A stretch of 17,955 bases of DNA from an uncultured Christensenella sp. (GCA_910578245.1 CAJTPC010000026.1:1-17955); one strand, 5' to 3'; shown: positions 7,870 through 16,200, counted from the stretch's first letter. The notes: a model not told the origin generated them from the letters alone. Translations and numbers: made by a program.

Positions 7870-8946
7870 ATGAGTACTGTATGGGGCAGTAATATCAAGA
7901 TAGCAATCTTTGGAGAGTCGCACAGCGAGGCGATAGGCGTTGTAATCGACAATTTGCCGGCAGGTCTGACTTTGGATATGGCGGAGATAAGACGCGAAAT
8001 GGCGCGCAGAGCGCCCAATGGCGGCGAATATTCCACGCCGAGAAAAGAGGCGGATGAGGTGGAAATCGTCAGCGGATATTTCAATGATAAGACTACGGGT
8101 ACACCACTTTGCGGTATCATTCGCAATACAAATACAAAGTCGAGCGACTACGACCAACTCAAAGAAGTAGTCAGACCCGGACACAGTGATTTCGGTTACT
8201 ATTATAAGAGCGGCGGTAACAACGATTATAGAGGCGGAGGACATTCCTCTGGTAGACTGACGGCTACGCTAGTATTTGCCGGCGCGATTTGCAAACAGCT
8301 TTTAAGAAAAAAAGACGTTTATGTAGGTTCGCATATATCATCAATCGGAAATATAAAAGACGCTAGATTTGACGCGAGAGTTGAAGCCAATATGCTTGAG
8401 CATTTGTCAAGACAAGTCTTCCCGCTTGTCGATACGGGTAAGTTTACGGCTATGGATTATCTTATAAAAGAAGCCAGAGAAGAGGGCGATAGCGTGGGCG
8501 GTACGATTGAGTGCGCAGTCGTTGGAGTCCCCGCCGGAGTCGGCGAGCCTTTCTTTGAAAGCGTGGAATCCAAGATTGCCAGTTTGCTTTTCTCAGTACC
8601 CGCAGTAAAGGGCGTTGAGTTTGGAAAAGGCTTTGAATTAACCAAAATGAAAGGTAGCAAGGCAAATGATAGCTTCAAATGCTTGGGCAACAAAGTGTTT
8701 ACCGCCACCAATAACAACGGCGGTATTTTGGGCGGACTTACTACAGGTATGCCTGTAATATTTGACGTGGCGATTAAGCCTACGGCATCAATATTCAAGG
8801 AGCAAGATACTATCAACGTTGTGACCGGAGAAAATGTTAAACTTAATCTAAAAGGCAGACACGATTCTTGCATAGTAGTGAGAGCTTTGCCGGTAATCGA
8901 AGCGGTCACAGCTATTGCTATATATGATTTAATGAAGAATATGTAG
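7870..8946 (+). CDS. aroC: Chorismate synthase
   Basis: It eliminates phosphate from EPSP to give chorismate, using reduced FMN, and closes the common pathway. The 358 residues match the family. His18 in GESHSEAIG and His105 in RPGHSDF are the expected active-site histidines, followed by DYRGGGHSSGRLTATLVFAG. The later TNNNGGILGGLTTGMP and IKPTASI segments are also typical. A strong AGGAGG at 7859-7864 precedes the ATG, 25 nt after aroA. The following gene is separated by 106 nt that hold a tandem repeat, so this may be the last gene of an aroB-aroA-aroC unit or continue into pheA; no terminator is visible between them. Confidence 0.97.
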   Translation: MSTVWGSNIKIAIFGESHSEAIGVVIDNLPAGLTLDMAEIRREMARRAPNGGEYSTPRKEADEVEIVSGYFNDKTTGTPLCGIIRNTNTKSSDYDQLKEVVRPGHSDFGYYYKSGGNNDYRGGGHSSGRLTATLVFAGAICKQLLRKKDVYVGSHISSIGNIKDARFDARVEANMLEHLSRQVFPLVDTGKFTAMDYLIKEAREEGDSVGGTIECAVVGVPAGVGEPFFESVESKIASLLFSVPAVKGVEFGKGFELTKMKGSKANDSFKCLGNKVFTATNNNGGILGGLTTGMPVIFDVAIKPTASIFKEQDTINVVTGENVKLNLKGRHDSCIVVRALPVIEAVTAIAIYDLMKNM

Positions 8947-8953
8947 TGGTAAA

Positions 8954-9001
8954 AGATAAGAGATAAGAAATAAGAGATAAGAGATAAGAGATAAGAGATA
9001 A
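8954..9001. repeat. Heptanucleotide tandem repeat (AGATAAG, about 6.9 copies)
   Basis: Uninterrupted 7-bp units run 8954-8960, 8961-8967, 8968-8974 (variant AAATAAG), 8975-8981, 8982-8988, 8989-8995 and a final partial AGATAA ending at 9001. The array begins eight bases after the aroC stop and ends six bases before a TATAAT at 9007-9012. It is non-coding and purine-rich on the + strand. Slipped-strand copy-number change is plausible. Confidence 0.95.
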
Positions 9002-9006
9002 TATAC

Positions 9007-9012
9007 TATAAT
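9007..9012 (+). promoter_or_regulatory. Possible -10 box upstream of pheA
   Basis: A perfect TATAAT lies 41 bp before the pheA start. The place where a -35 would sit (about 8984-8989) falls inside the heptamer repeat and reads ATAAGA, which is not a consensus -35. If this is a promoter, it either needs an activator or uses the repeat itself as the upstream contact. Confidence 0.35.
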
Positions 9013-9052
9013 TATACGATCTAGAGTATAGAGATATTAATGAGGCAAACAT

Positions 9053-10180
9053 ATGGACGAATTGGATAGACTAAGAGGTCAAATAGATGCGGTTGATAAA
9101 GAAATAATTTCGCTCTTTGAGAAGAGAATGGGATTGGTACTAGGCGTTGCGCAGTACAAAAAAGAGCATAACACCGCCGTATTGCAGACATCAAGAGAGG
9201 ATGAAGTTCTGAAAAAGGCTGTTGAGAATATTCAAAACAAAGATTATTCCGACTCCGCCCGTCAACTTATGGTTGAGATAATGGGGTTAAGTAAGGATTT
9301 GCAAAGAAAGAAGATAGTTAAATCCAATCTTATCTCTTATGTTCGCAAACCTCTTGACATAAATGGCAAGAAAGGATATTACGGCGATAAGGGATCCAAT
9401 TCTCAACAAGCTATGATAGACTTTTTCGGAGATGACAAGGGAGAGAGTTTTGCCACGTTTGAAGATATATTCGTTGCTCTCAAAGAAGACAAGATTCAAT
9501 ACGGAGTTTTGCCTATAGAAAACTCGTCGACCGGCGCGATAACCGAAGTTTACGATTTGCTTCGCAAGTATGGTTTCTTTATCGTAGGCGAGCAATGGCA
9601 GGGAATAAATCACTGTCTTTTAGGCGTAACCGGAACAAAACTCGAGGATATTAGAGAGGTGTATTCTCATCCGCAGGCAATCACGCAATGCGACAATTAT
9701 CTGTCGGGTAGCAAGTGGACGATTATTCCGTATAAATCTACAGCGTCATCGTCAAAATTCGTAGCGGAGCAAAAAGACAAGAGCAAGACTGCTATAGCGT
9801 CAAAGCGTAACGCTGAATTATACGGACTTGACGTAATTGCAGAGAATATTCAGTCGCAATCTTGCAATTATACGCGTTTTATCGTTATTGGCAAGAACTT
9901 GCTCGAGAGCGATAAGAGCGATAAGACTAGCATAGTCTTTGCCTTAAATTCCACACCCGGAGCGCTCTTTAATGCTTTGAAGTATTTTGCAAAGAACGGC
10001 ATTAACTTGCTCAATATAGAATCTCGACCGGTAGAGAATTCTCCGGAGAGGTATTATTTTTACGTTGATTTGGAGTACCCTTGCAACTCGTCTAAGCTCA
10101 ACGAGGCGCTAGAGTACGTAGCAGAGGTATCTTCTTTCTTTGAGATTATCGGAGAGTATGCAAAAGGTCAAAGGGTGTAA
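9053..10180 (+). CDS. pheA: Bifunctional chorismate mutase / prephenate dehydratase with ACT domain
   Basis: It converts chorismate to prephenate and then to phenylpyruvate on the way to phenylalanine. The 375 residues split into an AroQ-type chorismate mutase (1-86), prephenate dehydratase (about 108-285) and ACT domain (about 294-375). The mutase keeps Arg8, Arg25, Lys36, Arg48 and Glu49 at the spacing of the E. coli catalytic residues, with Gln84 a candidate for the last. The dehydratase has VLPIENSSTGAI and the Thr274-Arg275-Phe276 (TRF) motif. The ACT domain has ESRP at 323-326, which in the family binds phenylalanine, so feedback inhibition by Phe is expected. GAGG at 9042-9045 supports the start. 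It is one base from the next gene, so the two are translationally coupled. Confidence 0.96.
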   Translation: MDELDRLRGQIDAVDKEIISLFEKRMGLVLGVAQYKKEHNTAVLQTSREDEVLKKAVENIQNKDYSDSARQLMVEIMGLSKDLQRKKIVKSNLISYVRKPLDINGKKGYYGDKGSNSQQAMIDFFGDDKGESFATFEDIFVALKEDKIQYGVLPIENSSTGAITEVYDLLRKYGFFIVGEQWQGINHCLLGVTGTKLEDIREVYSHPQAITQCDNYLSGSKWTIIPYKSTASSSKFVAEQKDKSKTAIASKRNAELYGLDVIAENIQSQSCNYTRFIVIGKNLLESDKSDKTSIVFALNSTPGALFNALKYFAKNGINLLNIESRPVENSPERYYFYVDLEYPCNSSKLNEALEYVAEVSSFFEIIGEYAKGQRV

Positions 10181-10181
10181 A

Positions 10182-11474
10182 ATGAAAAAGTATTGCGTAA
10201 TTGGCGAAAAACTCACACATACGATGTCGCCTCAGATACATAGCGCATATTTTGCTTATCACAAAATGGACGCTGATTACGGCGTGACGCAGATAGCTAT
10301 GCAGAATATGCTTGATAACTGTAAGGAAACGCTTTTGCGATACGACGGTTTTAACGTAACCGTACCGTATAAAGAAAAGATAATCAAATATCTTGACGGT
10401 ATGTCGCAAGAGGCGAAGAAGATTGGCGCGGTAAATACCGTAAAAAATGACGATGGCAAGTTGTACGGATATAATACCGATCCTTACGGCTTTGAAGGCA
10501 TGCTCAATGCCAACAAAGTTAAGATAAAAGACAAGACTTTCGTTATACTCGGTAGCGGTGGCGCATGTAAATCTGTGTACTATATTTTGAAACAGCGCGG
10601 CGCAAAGACAGTCAAGATTGCCACGCGCGATGAGAATAAAAAAGGCGTTGAAGATTTTATTACTTATCGCGAGCTTGAGAGTTTTAAGGGCGATACGATT
10701 GTCAATACCACGCCTGTGGGTATGTTTCCAAACGTGGACGGCTGTCCTGTCACAGACGAAGTGATATGCAATTTTGACAACGTTGCAGACATTGTATACA
10801 ATCCTGTGTATACCAAACTTTTGCAAAATGCCGTTAGACTTGGTAAAAAAGCTGTAGGCGGTCTATATATGTTGGTCGCGCAAGCAATGAAGTCGCAAGA
10901 AATTTGGAATAACACTTTGTTAGACGAAGCGTTGACAAAAGATATTTACAATACTTTAATGAAAGAATATTATTGCAAAAACGGCGGAAATATTTATCTT
11001 ACTGGAATAATGTCTTGCGGAAAAACAACAAAGGGCAAGAAAGTTGCAAAACTGCTCGGTTGGGACTTTGTAGACGCAGATGATTATATCCGTCAGATAT
11101 CCGGCAAGAGTATAAGCGAGCTTTTCGACGAGGGCGAAGACGTATTTAGAGATTGGGAAAGCAAGGCTATAGAACAACTGTCGCACAAGAAAAATCTCGT
11201 AGTTGCTACCGGCGGTGGCGCGATACTAAGGGACGTCAACGTCAGCGCTATGCGTTTGAGCGGAGTTATAGTGCTTATCGAGAGAAAAATCGACGATATT
11301 GTCGCAGACGTTCGTACCGATACTCGCCCGCTTCTTAAAGAGGGGGCTCAAAAGTTGAGAGAAATATATGATAGCAGAAAGGATAGGTATTATTCTTCGT
11401 GCGATTACGTTGTCAAAAGCCATGAATACGATATGGTCAAGACTGTTAACGATATTGTAAAAATAGTAAAATAA
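10182..11474 (+). CDS. aroE-aroK: Fused shikimate dehydrogenase (AroE) - shikimate kinase (AroK)
   Basis: One 430-residue frame carries two consecutive pathway enzymes. The AroE half (about 1-262) reduces 3-dehydroshikimate with NADPH. It shows GEKLTHTMSPQIHSAYF for shikimate binding, catalytic Lys64 in NVTVPYKE and Asp100 in YNTDPYGF, the dinucleotide loop LGSGGACKS, and NTTPVGM. The AroK half (about 268-430) phosphorylates shikimate. It has a P-loop GIMSCGKT at 275-282, the shikimate-binding DADDYI and FRDWE, ATGGGAI, and the lid segment DTRPLL. The link is a short stretch around LMKEYYCKNGG with no stop or frameshift. I chose ATG 10182, one base after pheA, because the ribosome-binding AAAGGG lies just upstream; the frame's earlier ATG at 10140 is inside pheA. 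Separate aroE and aroK genes are the usual state. Confidence 0.95.
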   Translation: MKKYCVIGEKLTHTMSPQIHSAYFAYHKMDADYGVTQIAMQNMLDNCKETLLRYDGFNVTVPYKEKIIKYLDGMSQEAKKIGAVNTVKNDDGKLYGYNTDPYGFEGMLNANKVKIKDKTFVILGSGGACKSVYYILKQRGAKTVKIATRDENKKGVEDFITYRELESFKGDTIVNTTPVGMFPNVDGCPVTDEVICNFDNVADIVYNPVYTKLLQNAVRLGKKAVGGLYMLVAQAMKSQEIWNNTLLDEALTKDIYNTLMKEYYCKNGGNIYLTGIMSCGKTTKGKKVAKLLGWDFVDADDYIRQISGKSISELFDEGEDVFRDWESKAIEQLSHKKNLVVATGGGAILRDVNVSAMRLSGVIVLIERKIDDIVADVRTDTRPLLKEGAQKLREIYDSRKDRYYSSCDYVVKSHEYDMVKTVNDIVKIVK

Positions 11475-11507
11475 CTTGTCTTAAATTATGGATGAAATAG
11501 GTGAATT

Positions 11508-11945
11508 ATGAAAAAGATTATGATTATCAACGGCGTAAATCTCAATATGCTTGGCATAAGGGAAAAGGGCGTCTATGGGACTTTGGATTATAAAGGCTTG
11601 CGCGATTATATTTCCGAAAAGTGCAAAGGTATTGACGCTGAGTTGGACTTCTTTCAATCAAATTGCGAGGGTGAAGTCGTGACGTGTCTGCATAATTGCT
11701 ATTTTAATTCTTACGACGGCGCGGTAATCAATCCCGGCGCTCATACTCATTACAGTTATGCTATTTATGACGCGATAAAGGCTATTGCTCCGATACCCGT
11801 AGTCGAAGTGCATATATCGGATATTCATTCAAGAGAAGCGTTCAGGCAGGTGTCTGTCACGGCTCCCGCGTGTGTGGCTCAAATTGCAGGCAAAGGTTAT
11901 GACGGCTACGTTGAGGCTGTTAAGCTGCTAGCCGATCTTAAGTAA
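11508..11945 (+). CDS. aroQ: 3-dehydroquinate dehydratase, type II
   Basis: It dehydrates 3-dehydroquinate to 3-dehydroshikimate, the third pathway step, as a small cytosolic dodecamer in known family members. The 145 residues contain INGVNLNMLGIREKGVYG with Arg18 and catalytic Tyr23, the INPGAHTHYS loop with Asn75 and His81, and VEVHISDIHSREAFR with His102 and Arg109. The usual SNHEGE segment reads SNCEGE (Cys53), a mild deviation. AGGTGA at 11499-11504 precedes the ATG closely. It follows the aroE-aroK gene by 33 nt and supplies the substrate for that protein's first domain. Confidence 0.97.
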   Translation: MKKIMIINGVNLNMLGIREKGVYGTLDYKGLRDYISEKCKGIDAELDFFQSNCEGEVVTCLHNCYFNSYDGAVINPGAHTHYSYAIYDAIKAIAPIPVVEVHISDIHSREAFRQVSVTAPACVAQIAGKGYDGYVEAVKLLADLK

Positions 11946-11980
11946 AATCTTTATAATTGCGAAACTAAAAAGGAAAGATT

Positions 11981-12844
11981 ATGAAAAAGGATAAGGTAAT
12001 TACAATAGTTGGTTTGGGAGTAGTGGGCGGTTCTTACGCTATTGCTCTCTCTAAGAAAGGTTACACTGTATACGGTGTAAATAGGTCTTCCCAAAGTATA
12101 AATGACGCGATTGCTTGCGGTGCTATCAAAGACGGCGGAAATACCCCCGAGAAGTTTTTTCCGCTAAGCGACGTAATAATTATTGCTTTATATCCCAATC
12201 AAATAGTAAATTATCTAGAGCAATACGGCAAGTATATCAAAAAAGGCTGTTTGATAAGCGATGTTGCAGGTATAAAGAGCCTCTTTGTAGACGATATAAA
12301 TAAGCGAGTGCCGGACGGATGTGAATTCTTGTTTTGTCACCCAATGGCTGGAAGAGAAAAGCGCGGATTTAAGTATGCTGACGATAAGGTTTTGCAGGGC
12401 GCTAACTTCTTAATCGTATCCACGAATAATACTACGCAATCGGCAATCGACAGAATGAGCGTAATTGTCAAGGATATAGGATTTGGCAGAATACGTATTA
12501 CCGACGTCGAAACTCACGATAAGGTAATCGCATACACTTCACAACTTCCGCATGCTATCGCGGTTGCTCTCATCAACAGTGACGACGAGAATAGCGATAC
12601 GGCAAGTTACATAGGCGACAGTTATCGCGATTTAACAAGAATTGCCAATATCAACGAAGATTTGTGGAGCGAACTGTTTTTGGGAAACAAAGAGAATCTC
12701 ATATCCACTATTACTTGTTTTGAAACTCAGCTTGCAAGTATAAAACAAGCGCTTCTAGATAACGACGCGCAAACTTTGAAGTCTGCTTTTATTAAGTCCT
12801 CCGAAAGGCGTCTTGCTTTAGAAAAGAAAAAATCTGATATTTAA
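11981..12844 (+). CDS. tyrA: Prephenate dehydrogenase, single-domain
   Basis: It oxidatively decarboxylates prephenate to 4-hydroxyphenylpyruvate, the precursor of tyrosine. The 287 residues comprise an N-terminal Rossmann fold with VGLGVVGGS (about 10-18), then FCHPMAGRE with the catalytic His120, and HDKVIAYTSQLPHAIA in the helical C-terminal half that binds substrate and forms the dimer. An aspartate after the second strand is absent (VNRSS), which suggests NADP+ rather than NAD+, but this is only inference. There is neither an ACT domain nor a chorismate mutase domain. AGGAAAG at 11971-11977 supports the start. As the last gene of the cluster, its stop codon lies inside a terminator-like hairpin. 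Confidence 0.95.
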   Translation: MKKDKVITIVGLGVVGGSYAIALSKKGYTVYGVNRSSQSINDAIACGAIKDGGNTPEKFFPLSDVIIIALYPNQIVNYLEQYGKYIKKGCLISDVAGIKSLFVDDINKRVPDGCEFLFCHPMAGREKRGFKYADDKVLQGANFLIVSTNNTTQSAIDRMSVIVKDIGFGRIRITDVETHDKVIAYTSQLPHAIAVALINSDDENSDTASYIGDSYRDLTRIANINEDLWSELFLGNKENLISTITCFETQLASIKQALLDNDAQTLKSAFIKSSERRLALEKKKSDI

Positions 12845-12883
12845 CAAATTGAACAATGTTCAATTTGTTAAATTGTTGTTTTT
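12841..12883 (+). terminator. AT-rich intrinsic terminator / dyad overlapping the tyrA stop
   Basis: A perfect 15-bp inverted repeat (12841-12855 against 12857-12871, centre A12856) can fold into a 14-bp stem with an AAT loop and three G-C pairs, followed by AATTGTTGTTTTT. It includes the tyrA stop TAA at 12842-12844. It probably ends the aromatic operon. Its core TGAACAATGTTCA at 12850-12862 recurs at 13025-13037, so it may instead or also be a protein-binding site. Confidence 0.6.
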
Positions 12884-13170
12884 AATCTATAAATCAACGT
12901 TAGATAACAGTAGCGGAGCGGTGTTAAATCATTCCGCTATTATCTTTTTAAGAACGCTCAGAATATTGAAAAATATGCTTAAAATATTTATTATAGGTCG
13001 ATTATTTTTATTTTTACAACATACTGAACATTGTTCAAATATAATTCGAACGGCGCAAATTGCATTTTCGGAGACAAGACGATAAATTATCTTGCGAGTT
13101 GAGATAAATTTCATATATATTTGATATTTCTAATGCATACGCAAATGTGCGTAATTATTATTAAATGTAT
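12884..13170. other. AT-rich intergenic region with no gene recognised
   Basis: A 78-codon frame starting with TTG at 12849 crosses this stretch, but it begins inside the hairpin after tyrA, has no ribosome-binding site and encodes no recognisable domain. Visible structures are the second dyad at 13025-13037 and a small hairpin TACGCA-AATG-TGCGTA at 13138-13153 without a U-tract. No tRNA, riboswitch or known leader was recognised. Confidence 0.5.
13025..13037. promoter_or_regulatory. Operator-like dyad TGAACA-T-TGTTCA
   Basis: This is a perfect 6-bp half-site pair around a single base, and the exact reverse complement of the core of the hairpin at 12850-12862. The extended copies (12849-12869 and 13018-13038) match in opposite orientation at 19 of 21 positions. 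The layout suits a dimeric repressor of TetR or similar type, or the ends of a degenerate small element. It is not a LexA box of the Bacillus type, which has four bases between GAAC and GTTC; here there are three. Confidence 0.45.
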
Positions 13171-13213
13171 TTGACAGAATATATTTGACAGAAAATTTTC
13201 AATATGTTATCAT
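13171..13213 (+). promoter_or_regulatory. Predicted strong promoter for the P-type ATPase and guaA
   Basis: TTGACA at 13185-13190 is followed after 17 bp by TATCAT at 13208-13213 (5 of 6), with an extended -10 TG at 13205-13206. A second perfect TTGACA at 13171-13176 lies 14 bp upstream within a duplicated TATTTGACAGAA and has no matching -10. Transcription would begin near 13220, giving a leader of about 55 nt. Confidence 0.7.
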
Positions 13214-13222
13214 TTAGTTACT

Positions 13223-13242
13223 AATTATTTTATAAAATAATT
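13223..13242. promoter_or_regulatory. 20-bp perfect AT-only palindrome in the ATPase leader
   Basis: AATTATTTTA followed at once by its reverse complement TAAAATAATT. It begins a few bases after the predicted transcription start and about 30 bases before the ribosome-binding site AAGGAAA (13263-13269). It could be an operator or a weak hairpin; AT-only palindromes also arise by chance in such DNA. Confidence 0.35.
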
Positions 13243-13274
13243 TTAGTGATATTTAAGCAAATAAGGAAATTGAA

Positions 13275-16200
13275 ATGGCGGAGAAAAACAAAAAAATCAA
13301 CGTAGAACAGATGTCTATGTTTGACGATCAGGAGAATGCTAAGAAAGCAGGCTCGACTTCTTCGACCAAAACGGTCAAAAAATCAACCGATAATTCTGCA
13401 AATAACGATACGAACAGCGATACGCCGAAAAAGACTGTTGTAGTAAAGAAAGTAGTCAAGAAAGTAGTTAAAAAACCCGAAGACAGCCAAAATGCCGGAG
13501 GAGAGGTAAAAAACAATTCGACTGCAACGTCTAACGTTTCTGAAACTACTTACGTCAATTCAGAGGGCAAGACTGTAAAAAAAGTCGTTGTTAAAAAGGT
13601 AGTCGCAAAAGCAAAACCTTCGGAAGAAAAAAAGGCTGAAGAAAAGTCAGCCGTCGCAGATGAGGCGGAGGCAAGTTCTGTCGTAAATAATAAGGCGGAA
13701 AATCAAGTCGCAAATAAAGTTTTGGAAGTAAAGAAGGCTGTAGAAAATATCAACGCCGATAAGGCAGACGGGGCGGCTCAACCTGTCGATAATAAAGCTC
13801 AGGAAGAGAAAAAAGAAGACGTTGCCCAAAACGTTGACCTTAAGGCGCAAAAGAAAGCGGAGAAAGCCGCAAAAAAAGCGGAAGATAAGCAAAGAGCTAA
13901 AGCGTTAAAAGAAAAAGCAAAGAAGTATAAGACTTTAGAGTTTGTACACGTAGAAACTACTGCAAAGCAAGGACTTAACGACGAACAAATTGAAGAAAGA
14001 CAGTTGAGAGGAATGACCAACTATCAGGACAATACAATCTCGAAGTCTTATCTTAAAATTTTTACGTCCAATATATTTACGCTCTTTAACTTGGTAAATA
14101 TCTTTTTGGTATGTCTGCTTATCGTTTTCAACGGACAGATAAAGAATATGTTATTTGCGGGCATTGCGCTAGTCAACCTTGTCATTGGTATTTTCCAAGA
14201 GATACGTTCTAAGCGCGCTCTTGACAAACTCACGTTGGTATCAGCTCCATCTATAGAAGCGGTGCGTAACGGCGAGGTCGTGAGCATATCAACAGACCAA
14301 ATAGTAATAGACGATATAATCATACTTAAGCAAGGAAGTCAAATTCCTACGGACTGCATAGTCGTGAGCGGAGAATGCGAAGCCAATGAATCGCTTCTTA
14401 CGGGCGAGCAGGATGATATACATAAAGGACTTGGCGATCAGTTGATGTCGGGTAGTTTTATTCAAGCCGGCACTTGCAGAGCAAGAGTTATAGCAGTCGG
14501 AGAAGACACTTACGCGGCAAAACTTATGAGCGACGCAAAGAAGTTCAAGAAGTCCAAGTCGGAACTCATGCGTTCGATAAATTGGATTATCAGAATAGCT
14601 ACAATAATTATCTTCCCATTGGGAATTGCGATGTTCTTCACCAATATGAAGTATTCGACAAGTACTTCAGGTGCAGTCACCAGTACCGTATCGTCAGTTA
14701 TCGGTATGATTCCGGAAGGCTTGGTAATGTTGACGTCTATAGCATTGGCGCTCGGTATTATCAGACTTGCCAAGAAGCGTACTCTTGTACAAGACTTATA
14801 TTCAATCGAAGCGCTTGCGAGAGTAGACGTGCTTTGTCTTGACAAGACGGGTACTATCACCGAGGGTACGATGCAGGTGGAAACAGTTCACGTATATTCG
14901 TCTATGTGCGGTTCTGCGGACGACATAATGGCCAACATGGTCAAAGCTCTTGGAGCAAATAACGCGACATTCGAAGCGTGTCAAGAATATTTCTCTTCTA
15001 ACGAAACTTTCAAAGTGGCAAAACTCATGCCGTTCTCATCGGCAAGAAAGTGGAGCGGAGTAAGTTTTGACGGCGTGGGTACGTTCATAGTAGGCGCTCC
15101 TGAGTTCGTACTCAAAGATAGGTATGACCTTGTTGAGCGTAACGTCAACGAATACGCTATGCAGGGATACAGAGTTTTGGTACTCGTCAATACCGGCGAA
15201 GAACTCAAAGACAGCCAAATGGATCCAAATCAAATGAATCTCATTGCGCTCATAGTATTGAGCGATAAAATAAGAAGTACGGCTCCCGCCACGTTCGATT
15301 ATTTTGAACAGCAGGGCGTTGAGCTCAAAGTAATTTCCGGCGATAATCCGCTTACGGTATCTAAAGTAGCCGAGAGAGCGGGACTTAGGAATGCAGAAAA
15401 GTACGTCGATGCATCCGTTGATTTAGACACGACGGAAAAAATATACGAAGCGGTAGAGAAATATACCGTATTCGGTAGAGTTACGCCCAGTCAGAAAAAA
15501 GAATTAGTTGCAGCAATTAAGGCTCACGGACATACGGTCGGTATGACGGGCGACGGTGTCAACGACGTTATGGCGCTAAAAGAAGCCGACTGTTCTATAG
15601 CAATGGCAAGCGGTTCTGACGCGAGCCGTAACGTTGCTCAACTCGTATTGCTCGACTCCGACTTCTCGGCGTTGCCAAGCGTTGTTAGCGAAGGTAGAAG
15701 AGTTATCAACAATATAGAAAGAGCTTCGTCGCTATTCCTAGTAAAGACAACTTTTAGCGCGGTACTTTCGTTGTTACTTATTTTGTTCCAGTTTGCAACG
15801 TATCCATTCGAACCTATTCAGCTCACGCTTATCAATACGTTGTTCGTAGGCGTACCATCGTTCATATTGGCGCTTGAGCCAAACGACAGAAGAGTTAAGG
15901 GTAACTTCCTAAGCAAGGTCTTCAAACGAGCCTTGCCGGCAGGACTTACGGTCGCGTTTGCAATTATACTCGTATGTTATATGTACAACGATATAGGCTT
16001 TGACGTATCTCCGCAAATATCGACGATGAGCGTATTTATTACCGCTTCTGTGTCCTATATAGTTTTGGTACAGGTATGTATGCCGTATACAAAAGACAAG
16101 ATATTTATGCTTGCGTTATTGCTTGTAGCGTTCATATTCGTAGTCAGCAATTCCTTCCTGAGCGAGAAGTTCTCTTTGGTGTCGCTATATCCGGATATGA

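Noticed and set aside
8954..9001. CRISPR array
   Set aside because: Units are 7 bp and directly adjacent with no spacers; this is a simple tandem repeat.
10140..10181. Upstream ATG at 10140 for the aroE-aroK gene
   Set aside because: It lies within the end of pheA. ATG 10182 has a nearby AAAGGG, and MKKYCVIGEK is the normal AroE beginning.
12851..12861. LexA (SOS) box
   Set aside because: GAAC and GTTC are separated by three bases, whereas the Bacillus-type LexA site has four; neighbouring genes are not DNA-damage genes.
12849..13085. 78-codon frame after tyrA
   Set aside because: It starts with TTG inside the hairpin that follows tyrA, lacks a ribosome-binding site, has no recognisable domain and covers regulatory-looking AT-rich DNA.
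13220..13274. Metal-sensing riboswitch before the cation ATPase
   Set aside because: The predicted leader is only about 55 nt, nearly all A and T, and contains none of the conserved cores of magnesium or manganese riboswitches that I would recognise.
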